DNA of 64,000 nucleotides, taken from positions 2,877,001 through 2,941,000 of the forward strand of contig CP051235.1 of assembly GCA_017794705.1 (NCBI GenBank), written 5' to 3'. A model generated the notes under the pieces. That model saw nothing but the letters and a program-made list of their open reading frames with translations, had not been told where the DNA came from and did not search any database. Below are positions 26,512 to 36,222 of the stretch, one piece after another; within the stretch, counting starts at the first letter, position 1; each line of letters begins with the position of its first letter. Origin of the DNA: Devosia sp. (GTDB lineage: Bacteria; Pseudomonadota; Alphaproteobacteria; Rhizobiales; Devosiaceae). Both the position numbers and the translations under genes were made by a program.

Positions 26512-27462
26512 ATGCTGATCTATTTCCTGCAAAGGTTCGTGTCGCTGTCGCTCAGCCTGCTGGCGGCGAGCCTTGTCATATTCCTGCTCATCGAGGTGGT
26601 GCCGGGCGATCCGGCGCGCTTCATGATGGGGCTGAGTGCGACGCCGGAAGCCATCGCTGTGATCCGCGAGCAGTTAGGGCTCGATCTGCCGGCCTGGCAG
26701 CGGTATTTCACCTGGCTGTTCGGCATGCTGCAGGGGGATTTCGGGATCAGCTACACCTATAAGGTGCCGGTGACGGACCTGATCGCCGACCGAGTGTGGA
26801 TTTCGCTGCCGCTGGCGATCTACGCGCTGGTTCTGTCGACAGCGATTGCCTTCCCGGTGGGGATCATCGCCGCTGCCCGCCGCAATTCACCGGCCGATGC
26901 CGGGATCATGGGCCTGACCCAACTTGGCATCGCGGTGCCGAATTTCTGGTTCGCCATGCTGCTGGTGCTGGCCTTCGCCATCACTCTGCGCTGGTTCTCT
27001 GCGGGTGGTTTTCCGGGCTGGGACGCCGGAATATTCGCCGCCATGAAGGCACTGACGCTGCCCGCTATCGCTTTGGCCCTGCCGCAGGCCTCAATCCTTG
27101 CACGTGTCATGCGCTCGTCGCTGCTTGATACGCTGAGCGAAGATTACATCCGTACCGCCCGCGCCAAAGGGCTGACCCGCTCGCAGGTGTTGTGGCGGCA
27201 TGCGCTGCGCAATGCGCTCATTCCAGTCCTCACCATCATCGGGCTGCAGTTCTCTTTCCTGCTGGCCGGCGCCATAATCATCGAGAATGTGTTTTATCTG
27301 CCCGGGCTGGGGCGGCTGGTGTTCCAGGGTATCACCCAGCGTGACCTGATCGTGGTGAAATCGGTGGTGATGCTGCTGGTCTTTGCGGTGATTGTGGTCA
27401 CTTTCATCGTCGACATGGCCTATGCGCTGGCCGATCCGCGCCTGAGAAAGGGGCGGACATGA
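26512..27462 (+). CDS. Peptide-type ABC transporter permease (DppB-like)
   Basis: 316 residues and six membrane helices, starting LIYFLQRFVSLSLSLLAASL and LLIEVVPGDPARFMMG as in DppB. The cytoplasmic EAA-like loop DYIRTARAKGLTRSQVLWRHALRNALIPVLT contacts the ATPase. It overlaps the next permease gene by ATGA. Confidence 0.94.
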   Translation: MLIYFLQRFVSLSLSLLAASLVIFLLIEVVPGDPARFMMGLSATPEAIAVIREQLGLDLPAWQRYFTWLFGMLQGDFGISYTYKVPVTDLIADRVWISLPLAIYALVLSTAIAFPVGIIAAARRNSPADAGIMGLTQLGIAVPNFWFAMLLVLAFAITLRWFSAGGFPGWDAGIFAAMKALTLPAIALALPQASILARVMRSSLLDTLSEDYIRTARAKGLTRSQVLWRHALRNALIPVLTIIGLQFSFLLAGAIIIENVFYLPGLGRLVFQGITQRDLIVVKSVVMLLVFAVIVVTFIVDMAYALADPRLRKGRT

Positions 27463-28331
27463 GCGATATCTCCGTCGCCGCCGAGCGGGACGACAATCTG
27501 TGGGCCGCGGCCCTGCAGTCGCGCTCGTTCGTCATTGGCGTATTGCTGACCATCGTCTTCGTGATTGCCGCGCTGGTGTCCTTTTTCTGGACGCCGTTCG
27601 ATGTCGAGGAACTGGCGATTTCCAGCAAGCTGCTGGCGCCTTCCTCCACCAATTGGTTCGGCACCGACCATTTCGGGCGGGACATTTTTTCCATGCTGAT
27701 GGTGGGTGCGCGGACTTCGATTGCCGTCGCTTTCGTGGCGGTGGGCATCGGCATCGGGCTTGGTGTGCCGCTGGGACTGACAGCTGCCTCCTGGCGCGGA
27801 TCGCTGCTCGACGAAATGATCATGCGCGGCAATGATCTGGTGTTTGCGTTCCCGGCCCTTTTGATCGCCATCATGATTACTGCCGTATTCGGACCCGGCG
27901 CGGTCAATGCCATCATCGCCATCGGGATTTTCAACATTCCGGTGTTTGCCCGGCTGGCGCGCGGTGCGGCGCTGAGCCTGTGGACCCGCGAATTCGTGCT
28001 GGCGGCGCGGGTTGCCGGCAAGGGCGCGGTCAGGATTTCGGTGGAGCACATCCTGCCCAATATCCTCAACCTGCTGATCGTGCAGGGCACCATCCAGTTT
28101 TCGCTCGGAATCCTGGCCGAGGCGGCGCTGAGCTATGTGGGGCTGGGCGCGCAGCCGCCGACCCCGAGTTGGGGACGGATGCTGTCCGAGGCGCAGACGA
28201 TGATTTCGCTGGCCCCGCACATGGCGCTGTTTCCGGGTCTGGCCATCGTCTTCACCGTGCTGGGGCTGAACCTGATGGGCGACGGGTTGCGCGACGTGTT
28301 TGACCCCAAGACGCGGCGGAGCCGGACATGA
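27459..28331 (+). CDS. Peptide-type ABC transporter permease (DppC-like)
   Basis: 290 residues with the DppC pattern: NWFGTDHFGRDIFSMLMVGARTS, EFVLAARVAGKGAVRISVEHILPNILN (EAA loop) and a C-terminal GLNLMGDGLRDVFDPKTRR. It pairs with the DppB-like permease. Overlaps of 4 nt on both sides show translational coupling. Confidence 0.94.
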   Translation: MSDISVAAERDDNLWAAALQSRSFVIGVLLTIVFVIAALVSFFWTPFDVEELAISSKLLAPSSTNWFGTDHFGRDIFSMLMVGARTSIAVAFVAVGIGIGLGVPLGLTAASWRGSLLDEMIMRGNDLVFAFPALLIAIMITAVFGPGAVNAIIAIGIFNIPVFARLARGAALSLWTREFVLAARVAGKGAVRISVEHILPNILNLLIVQGTIQFSLGILAEAALSYVGLGAQPPTPSWGRMLSEAQTMISLAPHMALFPGLAIVFTVLGLNLMGDGLRDVFDPKTRRSRT

Positions 28332-29944
28332 GCCTGCTAGAACTCACAGGCGTGAACCTGTCGATTGGCGACGAAGACATCCTGCATGACATCGATTTGT
28401 CGGTCGACAAGGGCCAGATTCTCGGCGTCATCGGGGAGAGCGGTTCGGGCAAGTCGATGACGGCGCTGTCGATCATGCAGTTGCTGCCGCAGGGGTCGCG
28501 GCTGGGCGGATCGATCAGGCTGGATGGCGTCGAACTGGTCGGACAGAGCGAAGCGCATATGTGTACGCTACGCGGTGACGACCTGGGCATGATCTTTCAG
28601 GAGCCGATGACCGCGCTCAATCCGGTCAAATCGATCGGCGACCAGGTGGCTGAAACGGTGATGATCCACACCGGCAAGTCACGTGCCGAGGCGCTCAGGA
28701 TCGCCCGCGAGACACTCAACCGGGTGGAATTGCCCGAGGATCGTTTCCCGCTGTCACGCTTTCCGCATGAACTCAGCGGCGGGCAGCGGCAGCGGGTGGT
28801 GATCGCCATGGCGATTGCTCTGCGGCCGCGGCTGCTCATCGCCGATGAGCCCACGACCGCGCTCGATGTCACCACCCAGGCACAGATTCTCGAACTGCTC
28901 AAACGACTGGTGCAGGAAGACGGTATGGCGCTGATGCTGATCACCCATGATCTGGCAGTAGTGGCCGGGCTTGCGGATCATATCGTCATCATGCGCCAGG
29001 GCGATGTGGTCGAGGCAGGGGAGACGGTCAGTGTCTTCCGCCAAATGAAACATCCCTACACGAGAGCGCTGTTCGAGGCGTCGGGGCATGTTCCCGCACG
29101 TACCGCACATGTGGACGCTGCTGCGGCGCCGGTCGCAGTGGTCGAGGGGATGATCCGTGACTACCGCCTGCCGCGCAAGAACCTGTTCCAGGCGCCGGGC
29201 ACATTCCGTGCTGTCAACAATGTCAGCTTCACCATCCGGCGCGGAGAGAATGTCGGGCTGGTGGGTGAAAGCGGCTGCGGCAAGTCCACGCTCAGCCGGG
29301 CGCTTCTGGCACTCGATCCGATGCAGGGCGGCACCGTGGTGCTCGACGGCGAGACCATCAGCGCCGAGCATGGCGCAGACCGTGCGGCGCGGCAAAAGAT
29401 GCAGGTGGTGTTCCAGGATCCCTATGGCTCGTTCAACCCAAGACACCGCGTTGAGCGGCTGGTGGCCGAACCGTTCCATCTGCTCGACAACCCACCGCAG
29501 GGGGCGGAGCGGCGTAAGCGGGTGGAGCAGGCGCTTTTCAACGTCGGCCTGTCGGCGTCCGACGCGGACAAATACATCCACGAGTTTTCCGGAGGGCAGC
29601 GGCAACGCATTGCGATTGCGCGGGCGCTGATCATCGAACCGGCGCTGATCGTGCTGGACGAGGCGGTGTCGGCGCTCGATGTCTCGATAAGGGCACAAAT
29701 ACTTGATCTGCTGGCGGAACTGAGTGACCGGTTGCAGGTTTCCTACCTGTTCATCTCGCATGATCTCAGCGTGGTGCGCGCCATTACCGACAGGGTGATG
29801 GTGATGCGGGCCGGCGAGATCGTCGAGGAAGGGCCGACCGAAGAGGTGTTCCGCAACCCGGTCCACGAATATACTCAGCAACTGATCGCGGCGACGCCGA
29901 GGCTCGATGCGGCGCTGGCGGCCAGAGAACAAGGCGGCAATTGA
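28328..29944 (+). CDS. Peptide-type ABC transporter ATPase, DppD-DppF fusion
   Basis: 538 residues holding two complete ATPases in one chain. The first has Walker A GESGSGKSM, signature LSGGQRQRVVIAMAI and LLIADEPTTALD. The second has GESGCGKST, FSGGQRQRIAIARAL and LIVLDEAVSALD. The second Walker B reads DEA instead of DEP, while the catalytic Glu is kept. Tandem fused ATPases are common in Rhizobiales peptide transporters. It overlaps both neighbours. Confidence 0.95.
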   Translation: MSLLELTGVNLSIGDEDILHDIDLSVDKGQILGVIGESGSGKSMTALSIMQLLPQGSRLGGSIRLDGVELVGQSEAHMCTLRGDDLGMIFQEPMTALNPVKSIGDQVAETVMIHTGKSRAEALRIARETLNRVELPEDRFPLSRFPHELSGGQRQRVVIAMAIALRPRLLIADEPTTALDVTTQAQILELLKRLVQEDGMALMLITHDLAVVAGLADHIVIMRQGDVVEAGETVSVFRQMKHPYTRALFEASGHVPARTAHVDAAAAPVAVVEGMIRDYRLPRKNLFQAPGTFRAVNNVSFTIRRGENVGLVGESGCGKSTLSRALLALDPMQGGTVVLDGETISAEHGADRAARQKMQVVFQDPYGSFNPRHRVERLVAEPFHLLDNPPQGAERRKRVEQALFNVGLSASDADKYIHEFSGGQRQRIAIARALIIEPALIVLDEAVSALDVSIRAQILDLLAELSDRLQVSYLFISHDLSVVRAITDRVMVMRAGEIVEEGPTEEVFRNPVHEYTQQLIAATPRLDAALAAREQGGN

Positions 29945-31404
29945 TGAATGTTCCCACCGGATTCCGGTTCGATCCGCACAAGTGTTTCATCGGCGGACGC
30001 TGGGTGACGCCGAAAAGCGGCGAGCACATGCACCTGACCAACCCGTCGGACGGGGCGGTGATCTGCGGCATTGCGCGCGGTGGCGCCGAGGATATCGACG
30101 ATGCGGTGCAGGCGGCGCGCGGTGCGCTCAACGGAAAATGGGGGCAGACTGATGCGGCCTCGCGGGGGCGCATCCTCACTCGCATCGGCCAATTGGTTCG
30201 CGAAAGCGTTGATGAACTGGCGCTGCTCGAAGCCAACGATGTGGGCAAACCGCTGTCGCAGGCGCGCGCCGATGCGTTGGCATTGGCCCGCTACATGGAA
30301 TTCTACGGCGGGGCTGCCGACAAGATCCATGGCGAAACCATCCCGTACCAGAACGGCTACACGGTCTATACGTTGCGGGAACCGCACGGGGTGACCGGCC
30401 ACATCATCCCCTGGAACTATCCGATGCAGATCATCGGCCGTTCGGTGGGTGCTGCGTTGACCATGGGCAATGCGGCGGTGCTGAAACCGGCTGAGGAAGC
30501 CTGTCTGACCGCGCTCGCCTTTGCCGAAATTGCCCATGAGGCGGGGCTGCCCGATGGGGCGCTCAACGTGGTGCCGGGGGTCGGCGAACTGGCGGGCTCG
30601 GCGCTGAGCCGGCATCCGGACGTCAACCATTTGTCGTTCACCGGATCGGTGAGCGTCGGCAAGATCATCCAGGCGGCGGCAGCGGAGAATGTGGTGCCGG
30701 TGACGCTGGAACTGGGCGGAAAGTCACCGCAAATCGTCTTTCCCGATGCGGATTTCAAACGGGCGCTGCCGTTCCTCGTCAACGCGGGCATCCAGAATGC
30801 CGGGCAGACCTGTTCAGCCACCTCGCGGGTGCTTTTGCATGCCGACATCCATAACGAAGTGCTGGAGATGATGGCCGACCGCTATCGCAAGTTGAAAGTG
30901 GGGCCGGCGACCGCAGATCTCGATGTCGGGCCGCTGATATCGGCGCGGCAAAAAACCGTGGTTTCCTCCTTCCTCGAGCAGATTGAAGGCAATGCCTATG
31001 TCGCCGCTGAGGGCAGCATTGTGGAAGATGCGCCCGCTGAAGGCCACTATGTCAAACCGACGCTGATTGCCGGCGTGGAAGCGTCGCATGTTCTCGCGCA
31101 GGATGAGATTTTCGGCCCGGTCCAGGTTGTGATCCGCTTCGAGAACGAGGAGGAGGCGGTGGCGATTGCCAACGGCACGGACTACGGGTTGGTCGCGGGC
31201 ATCTGGACGGCCGACGGGGCGCGGCAGATGCGGTTTGCGCGGGCGATCCAGTCGGGACAGGTGTTCATCAACAATTATGGCGCGGGCGGCGGTGTCGAAC
31301 TACCCTTCGGGGGCGTCGGCCGTTCAGGCCACGGCCGCGAAAAGGGATTTGAGGCGCTTTACGGGTTTTCGACGCTGAAAACCGTGGCGGCCTGGCATGG
31401 GTGA
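29944..31404 (+). CDS. NAD(P)-dependent aldehyde dehydrogenase
   Basis: 486 residues with the ALDH features: cofactor segment GHIIPWNYP, general base E256 in TLELGGKSPQIVF, catalytic C290 in NAGQTCSATSRV, and EIFGPVQVVIRF. It oxidises an aldehyde to an acid; the substrate is unknown. ATG 29944 overlaps the stop of the ATPase gene (TGATG). Its position after a peptide/amine importer suggests degradation of the imported compound or a product of it. Confidence 0.92.
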   Translation: MNVPTGFRFDPHKCFIGGRWVTPKSGEHMHLTNPSDGAVICGIARGGAEDIDDAVQAARGALNGKWGQTDAASRGRILTRIGQLVRESVDELALLEANDVGKPLSQARADALALARYMEFYGGAADKIHGETIPYQNGYTVYTLREPHGVTGHIIPWNYPMQIIGRSVGAALTMGNAAVLKPAEEACLTALAFAEIAHEAGLPDGALNVVPGVGELAGSALSRHPDVNHLSFTGSVSVGKIIQAAAAENVVPVTLELGGKSPQIVFPDADFKRALPFLVNAGIQNAGQTCSATSRVLLHADIHNEVLEMMADRYRKLKVGPATADLDVGPLISARQKTVVSSFLEQIEGNAYVAAEGSIVEDAPAEGHYVKPTLIAGVEASHVLAQDEIFGPVQVVIRFENEEEAVAIANGTDYGLVAGIWTADGARQMRFARAIQSGQVFINNYGAGGGVELPFGGVGRSGHGREKGFEALYGFSTLKTVAAWHG

Positions 31405-31411
31405 GGGATCA

Positions 31412-32158
31412 ATGAGGCTTGAAGGCAAACGGGCGATTGTGACCGGCGGCGCGTCAGGATTCGGCGCCGGGATCGTCAGGAAATTCATTGATGAAGGCGC
31501 CCGGGTGATGGTGGCCGATATCAATGGTGATGCGGCCAAGGACTTTGCCGAGGTGATGGGCTGGGCGGCGATTGCTCACCGGACCGACGTCTCAAGCTCC
31601 GAGAGCATTGCGGCAATGGTCAAGGCGGCGCATAGCGAATTCGGCGGCATCGACATCCTGGTCAACAATGCCGGGGTGACGCATCTGCCGGCCGCGCTCG
31701 AAGAAGTGTCCGAAGAGGATTTTGACAGGGTCATCTCGGTCAATGCCAAGTCGGTCTACCTCACGGCAAAGCACGTGGTGCCGCTGATGAAAAAGCAGAA
31801 GTCGGGGGCCATCCTCAACGTCGCCTCGACTGCGGGGGTCAGTCCGCGGCCACGCCTGACCTGGTACAATGCCTCCAAGGGCTTCATGATCACGGCCACC
31901 AAATCGATGGCGGTCGAACTTGCGCCGCTCGGCATCCGCGTCAATGCGATCAATCCCGTCGCCGGCGAGACGCCGCTTTTGAAGAGCTTCATGGGGGAGG
32001 ACACGCCGGAAGTGCGCGCGAAGTTTCTGGCAACCATTCCGCTCGGGCGATTCTCGCAGCCCGAGGACATGGGCAATGCGGCCTGTTTCCTTTGTTCGGA
32101 CGAGGCGTCGATGATCACCGGCGTTGCCCTGGAAGTGGACGGCGGGCGGGTGATTTAG
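31412..32158 (+). CDS. Short-chain dehydrogenase/reductase (glucose/3-oxoacyl type)
   Basis: 248 residues. NAD(P)-binding TGGASGFGAG at residues 11-20, NNAG in VNNAGVTHLP, the catalytic Ser region NVASTAGVSPRP, and Y152-x3-K156 (WYNASKG). It is a complete classical SDR. ATG 31412 is preferred for its ribosome site TGAGGG; an ATG at 31397 inside the ALDH gene is the alternative. The substrate is unknown and probably linked to the aldehyde dehydrogenase. Confidence 0.9.
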   Translation: MRLEGKRAIVTGGASGFGAGIVRKFIDEGARVMVADINGDAAKDFAEVMGWAAIAHRTDVSSSESIAAMVKAAHSEFGGIDILVNNAGVTHLPAALEEVSEEDFDRVISVNAKSVYLTAKHVVPLMKKQKSGAILNVASTAGVSPRPRLTWYNASKGFMITATKSMAVELAPLGIRVNAINPVAGETPLLKSFMGEDTPEVRAKFLATIPLGRFSQPEDMGNAACFLCSDEASMITGVALEVDGGRVI

Positions 32159-32213
32159 CTTCTGTACAGGCGCCGTTTCCTCTGAAACTGTTGGGGATCG
32201 ACGGGTTGCAGGA

Positions 32214-33569
32214 ATGGCCGAAGACAGTCTTGGAAATCGTATCAGTTTCGCCTCGCCGGCTGCCGCCGACGGGGTGAGCCGTTTCGTCTCCGATTTCCTT
32301 GGGAACAAGGCGAGCGTGAGCGAAATCCTGACGCTGGCCGAAGCCGAACCGGGCACGCCGCTGCCCCAGGTCTACGCCGCCGTTATCGCCATGTTTGCCG
32401 ATGACAAGGCGGCGGCAGGCAAGGCACTTCAGTGGCTGGATAAGGCCCGGGCGTCCATTGCCGGCGCTTCTGAACGCGAGCAGATGAATTTGGCCATGGT
32501 CGAGGCCTGGGTGGCCAACGACATGCCGAAGGCGCTGGCGGTCGGGGAGCAATTGGTTGACGCACATCTTTCCGATCTCGTGGCGGTCAAACTGCATCAG
32601 ACCTTCAGCTTCAACCGGGGGGACGCCCCGGCAATGCTGAGAATTGCCCGCAAGGCGCTGCCGGCGCATCCGGAGAATCCGCATCTTCTGGGCATGCTCG
32701 CCTTCGGCTACGAGGAATGTCACTTCCTTGACCGGGCGGAACAGACAGCCTGGCACGCGCTGGACATCTTGCAGGAAGAGCCATGGGCGCATCACGCGCT
32801 GGCCCATGTCATGCTGACCGAAGGGCGGGTGCCGGAGGGGGCGGATTTCCTGCGTGTCGCGTCAAAGACCTGGGTCGGGCTCAATTCGTTCATGTACACG
32901 CACAACTGGTGGCACCGGGCACTGTTCCACATTTCCCTCGGCGATGCGGAAACCGTTCTTGATGCCTACGACGCACACTGCTGGGCGGTCGACAAATCCT
33001 ATGCCGAGGATCAGATCGGGGCGGTGTCCTTGCTCGCCCGCATGGAACTGGCCGGGCTCGACGTGGGCGACCGCTGGGCGGACTTGTCGGCGCATCTTTT
33101 GCCGCGCAAGGACGATGTGCTGCAGCCCTTCCAGACCATGCAATATCTCTACGGCCTCGCCAAAGGCGGCCGCGACGAAGCCGGTGACCTGCTGCGGGCG
33201 GTTGAGGTCCGTGCGGCGGCCGCAAAGCCGTTTGAGAAGCTGGCCTGGGCGGAAGTGGCACTGCCCGCATGCCGGGGGTTGCTGGCGCATGCGCGCGGCC
33301 AGCATGAACTGGCGGTGACCGAACTCAGCCGCGCCATGCCGCGCATGATGGAGATCGGCGGCAGTCATGCGCAGCGCGACCTGTTTGCCCAGGTGCTGCT
33401 TGATGCGCATATCAAGGCCGGCCATCTGGTGACGGCGCAGCAATTGCTGGAAAGCCGCCGACGTTTCGATCCGAACGGGGTGCCGCTCAACCGGATGCTG
33501 GCGTCCGTGTATGAAAAGCTCGGGCTGCTTGACGAGGCCGCAGAGGCGGCCGAAAGACGATACCAGTAA
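32214..33569 (+). CDS. TTC38-like tetratricopeptide repeat protein
   Basis: 451 residues, almost all alpha-helical, soluble, without a signal peptide. The conserved core of the eukaryotic/bacterial TTC38 family is present: PWAHHALAHVMLTEGRVPEGADFL followed by MYTHNWWHRALFHISLG. Family members are uncharacterised in bacteria. It lies 55 nt after the SDR gene and 19 nt before the P1 peptidase gene, so it belongs to the same unit. A scaffold or substrate-handling role is a guess. Confidence 0.82.
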   Translation: MAEDSLGNRISFASPAAADGVSRFVSDFLGNKASVSEILTLAEAEPGTPLPQVYAAVIAMFADDKAAAGKALQWLDKARASIAGASEREQMNLAMVEAWVANDMPKALAVGEQLVDAHLSDLVAVKLHQTFSFNRGDAPAMLRIARKALPAHPENPHLLGMLAFGYEECHFLDRAEQTAWHALDILQEEPWAHHALAHVMLTEGRVPEGADFLRVASKTWVGLNSFMYTHNWWHRALFHISLGDAETVLDAYDAHCWAVDKSYAEDQIGAVSLLARMELAGLDVGDRWADLSAHLLPRKDDVLQPFQTMQYLYGLAKGGRDEAGDLLRAVEVRAAAAKPFEKLAWAEVALPACRGLLAHARGQHELAVTELSRAMPRMMEIGGSHAQRDLFAQVLLDAHIKAGHLVTAQQLLESRRRFDPNGVPLNRMLASVYEKLGLLDEAAEAAERRYQ

Positions 33570-33588
33570 GCGGAGTGGGGGCAGTTCG

Positions 33589-34620
33589 ATGAAACCGGGG
33601 CCGAAGAACCTGATCACAGATATTGCCGGACTGCGCGTCGGCAATGCGGCCAATCACCGGATCAAGACCGGGACGACGGTGCTGGTTGGTGACAAACCAT
33701 TTGCCGCCTCGGTCGATGTCATGGGCGGGGCGCCCGGCAGCCGGGAAACCGATTTGTTGTCGCCAGATCGCGCCGTTGAAGCGGTGGACGCCCTTGTGCT
33801 TTCGGGCGGCTCGGCCTTCGGACTCGATGCGGCCGGCGGGGTCACAGATGCGCTGGCGCGCGATGGGCGCGGATTTGCGGTGGGCGAGGTGCGGGTGCCG
33901 ATCGTTCCGGCAGCGATCATTTTCGATCTCCTGAACGGTGGCGACAAGGATTGGGGTGAAAACCCCTATCGCGAACTTGGCGCATCAGCCTATGCCGCCG
34001 CTGAGACCGATTTTTCATGCGGCACTGTGGGTGCGGGCGTGGGCGCGACCAGTGCCGGGCTGAAAGGCGGGTTGGGGTCTGCGTCGCTGGTGCTGGACAA
34101 TGGCGCGACCGTTGGCGCGCTGGTCATCGCCAATCCGACCGGTCAGGCTGTGTCGAGTGAGGAGGGGCACTTCTGGGCCGCGCCGTTCGAGATCGGCGGC
34201 GAGTTCGGTGGGCTGGGCGCCCCCCGGAAGTGGCTGCCCCCGGAACTGGCGGCACGCACCAAGTCCGAGTTCAAGCCGGGCCTGTTCGATCAGGAACGCG
34301 GAGCAACGACCAACACCACCATTGCCATCGTCGCCACAGATGCGGCGCTCAGCAAGGCGCAAGTGCGGCGCATGGCGGTGGCCGCGCAGGACGGGATCGC
34401 ACGCGCCGTGGTGCCCGCGCATACGCCTGTCGACGGTGATCTGGTGTTCGGGGTTTCAACCGGCGCTCTGCATCTGGACGATCCCGGACAGGAAGTGCTG
34501 CATTTGGGTCACGCCGCGGCGGTCTGCCTCTCCCGCGCCATTGCCCGGGCCGTCCACGCGGCAGAACCGGCGGACGGTGATCTTTTTCCGACCTGGCGGG
34601 AACGGTTTGGAAACCGCTGA
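33589..34620 (+). CDS. P1-family peptidase (DmpA/BapA-type aminopeptidase)
   Basis: 343 residues of the Ntn-type P1 family: ITDIAGLRVGNA, VDALVLSGGSAFGLDAAGGV, TVGAGVGATSAGLKGG, and the autoprocessing region GATTNTTIAIVATDA, where T243 after N242 is the likely nucleophile exposed by self-cleavage (by family analogy). Relatives cleave N-terminal or beta-amino acid residues from peptides. It closes a unit with a peptide importer and an M20 deacylase, which supports peptide use. Confidence 0.88.
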   Translation: MKPGPKNLITDIAGLRVGNAANHRIKTGTTVLVGDKPFAASVDVMGGAPGSRETDLLSPDRAVEAVDALVLSGGSAFGLDAAGGVTDALARDGRGFAVGEVRVPIVPAAIIFDLLNGGDKDWGENPYRELGASAYAAAETDFSCGTVGAGVGATSAGLKGGLGSASLVLDNGATVGALVIANPTGQAVSSEEGHFWAAPFEIGGEFGGLGAPRKWLPPELAARTKSEFKPGLFDQERGATTNTTIAIVATDAALSKAQVRRMAVAAQDGIARAVVPAHTPVDGDLVFGVSTGALHLDDPGQEVLHLGHAAAVCLSRAIARAVHAAEPADGDLFPTWRERFGNR

Positions 34621-34717
34621 GCCAACTCGGCGGTGCATTTCGGCCTGCTGGCGTTGCCATCTTCGGCAAATCAGGTTTTGCTAGCGGCAACTCACCGGGA
34701 ACAGGGGACGCGGTCGA

Positions 34718-35719
34718 ATGTGGGACTTCAACATTGGCCAGGCCTTCGGCCTGATGATGCGCACGACGCCATTCATCGTGCTGCGGCTGATCGTCTATTT
34801 CGGCATCACGCTGGCCTATATCCTGGTGACGGGAACCGGTGCCGGGCTCGGGTGGGGCATCGGCCATATCGCGGGTGAGGACGGACCGGGAACCTTTGCC
34901 ACATGGGGTGGCATTTTCGGGTTTGGCATTACCGCCGCTGTGCTCTATTTCCTGCGCGAGTACATTCTTTACATGGTCAAGGCCGCGCATATCGCCGTGA
35001 TCGTCGAACTGCTTGATGGCGGGCAGATCCCTGACGGACAGAACCAGATCACCTATGGCCAGAAGGCCGTGCAGGCACGGTTTGCCGAGGCAAATGTGCT
35101 GTTCGCGGTCGACCAGATCATCAAGGGGGTGCTTCGGGCCGTCATGGGCCTGGTGCGCACCCTGACCTCGATCATTCCGATCCCCGGCGCCCAGCAGATC
35201 ATAGGGATCATCCAGGCCTTTCTCAACATCGCCGTCGGGTTCCTCGACGAGGTAATCCTTGGCTATGGCATGAAGACAAAGGCCGACAATCCCTGGGCGT
35301 CAGCGCGCACGGCGCTGGTGCTCTACGGGCAGAACTATCAGGTGATGCTGAAGAATGCCGCCTGGCTGACCGTGATCATCTACGGGCTGAGCTTCGTCTT
35401 GTTTCTGGTGCTTTTGGCGCCTGCCGGGGCAATCGCCTTTCTCTTTCCGGGCGGCCTTTCGGCTTTCGGCATCATCATTGCCATTCTCCTGGCATGGAGC
35501 CTGAAATCGGCACTGCTGGAGCCGTTGGCGATCACCTGCATGATGCAGGTCTATTTCCCCACCGTGGAAGGCCAGACGCCCAATCCGCAATGGGAGCAGA
35601 AGCTCAACGAACTCTCCAAGAAATTCCGCGAGCTCGGCGAAAAGGCCGCCAGCTGGGTCGGCGGACGTTCCGCGCCGGCGCAGGACCCGATGCCGCCGCA
35701 GGGTTCCGGCCCGGCTTAA
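34718..35719 (+). CDS. Integral membrane protein of unknown function
   Basis: 333 residues with about six to seven hydrophobic segments (FIVLRLIVYFGITLAYILV, WGGIFGFGITAAVLYFL, IYGLSFVLFLVLLAPAGAIAFLF, and others) and a hydrophilic C-terminal tail rich in Lys, Glu and Pro. I do not recognise a family. A ribosome site AGGGGAC lies ahead of ATG. It is 97 nt after the P1 peptidase and stands alone. Confidence 0.75.
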   Translation: MWDFNIGQAFGLMMRTTPFIVLRLIVYFGITLAYILVTGTGAGLGWGIGHIAGEDGPGTFATWGGIFGFGITAAVLYFLREYILYMVKAAHIAVIVELLDGGQIPDGQNQITYGQKAVQARFAEANVLFAVDQIIKGVLRAVMGLVRTLTSIIPIPGAQQIIGIIQAFLNIAVGFLDEVILGYGMKTKADNPWASARTALVLYGQNYQVMLKNAAWLTVIIYGLSFVLFLVLLAPAGAIAFLFPGGLSAFGIIIAILLAWSLKSALLEPLAITCMMQVYFPTVEGQTPNPQWEQKLNELSKKFRELGEKAASWVGGRSAPAQDPMPPQGSGPA

Positions 35720-35796
35720 CGCGATTTTCACAGGGGCGGCGCTAGATGGCGGGGCGGTGAGACTGCCGCGTCAATGCTGGAGTTGCTGACCCGCCC

Positions 35797-36222
35797 ATGC
35801 CTGAGCGTTCAGACATACATCTCGGCCGGATCCTGTTCGGCCGGGAGGCGATTGCCTTCTATCTGGTCGGCGGACTGGCGGCAGCGCTTTATGTGGTCGT
35901 CACCAGCCTGCTGATTTCAATCGATACAGGGGTTGCCGACTGGGTTGTCAGCGCGCTGACCTACGCGGTGTTCATGCCGCTGGTCTATCTGGCGCACCGG
36001 CTGTTTTCTTTCCGCTCGGATGCGCCGCACCGGCGGGCGTTTTCGCGCTACGTGGTGGTGCAGGGCATGGGGTTTTGCCTCGCCACGATCCTGTCCTACG
36101 TTGCGTTCCACATGCTGTTTCTGATGCCGCTGATCGGCTCGTCGCTGGTCATCGGCGTCACCTCGATCTTCAACTTTCTGGTGTTGCGCGGCTGGGCCTT
36201 TGCTGCAGCGGAGCCAGCCTGA
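35797..36222 (+). CDS. GtrA-family membrane protein
   Basis: 141 residues and four membrane helices in the GtrA arrangement, with YLVGGLAAALYVVVTSLL, YAVFMPLVYLAHRLFSFRSD and FNFLVLRGWAF. GtrA proteins are thought to help move lipid-linked sugars across the membrane. It overlaps the methyltransferase gene by 1 nt (TGATG), so the two may act on one cell-surface compound. Confidence 0.88.
   Translation: MPERSDIHLGRILFGREAIAFYLVGGLAAALYVVVTSLLISIDTGVADWVVSALTYAVFMPLVYLAHRLFSFRSDAPHRRAFSRYVVVQGMGFCLATILSYVAFHMLFLMPLIGSSLVIGVTSIFNFLVLRGWAFAAAEPA

Noticed and set aside
24954-26513. 519-codon open frame on the minus strand
   Set aside because: It is the antisense of the dppA-like gene; the sense frame has a signal peptide and clear family motifs.
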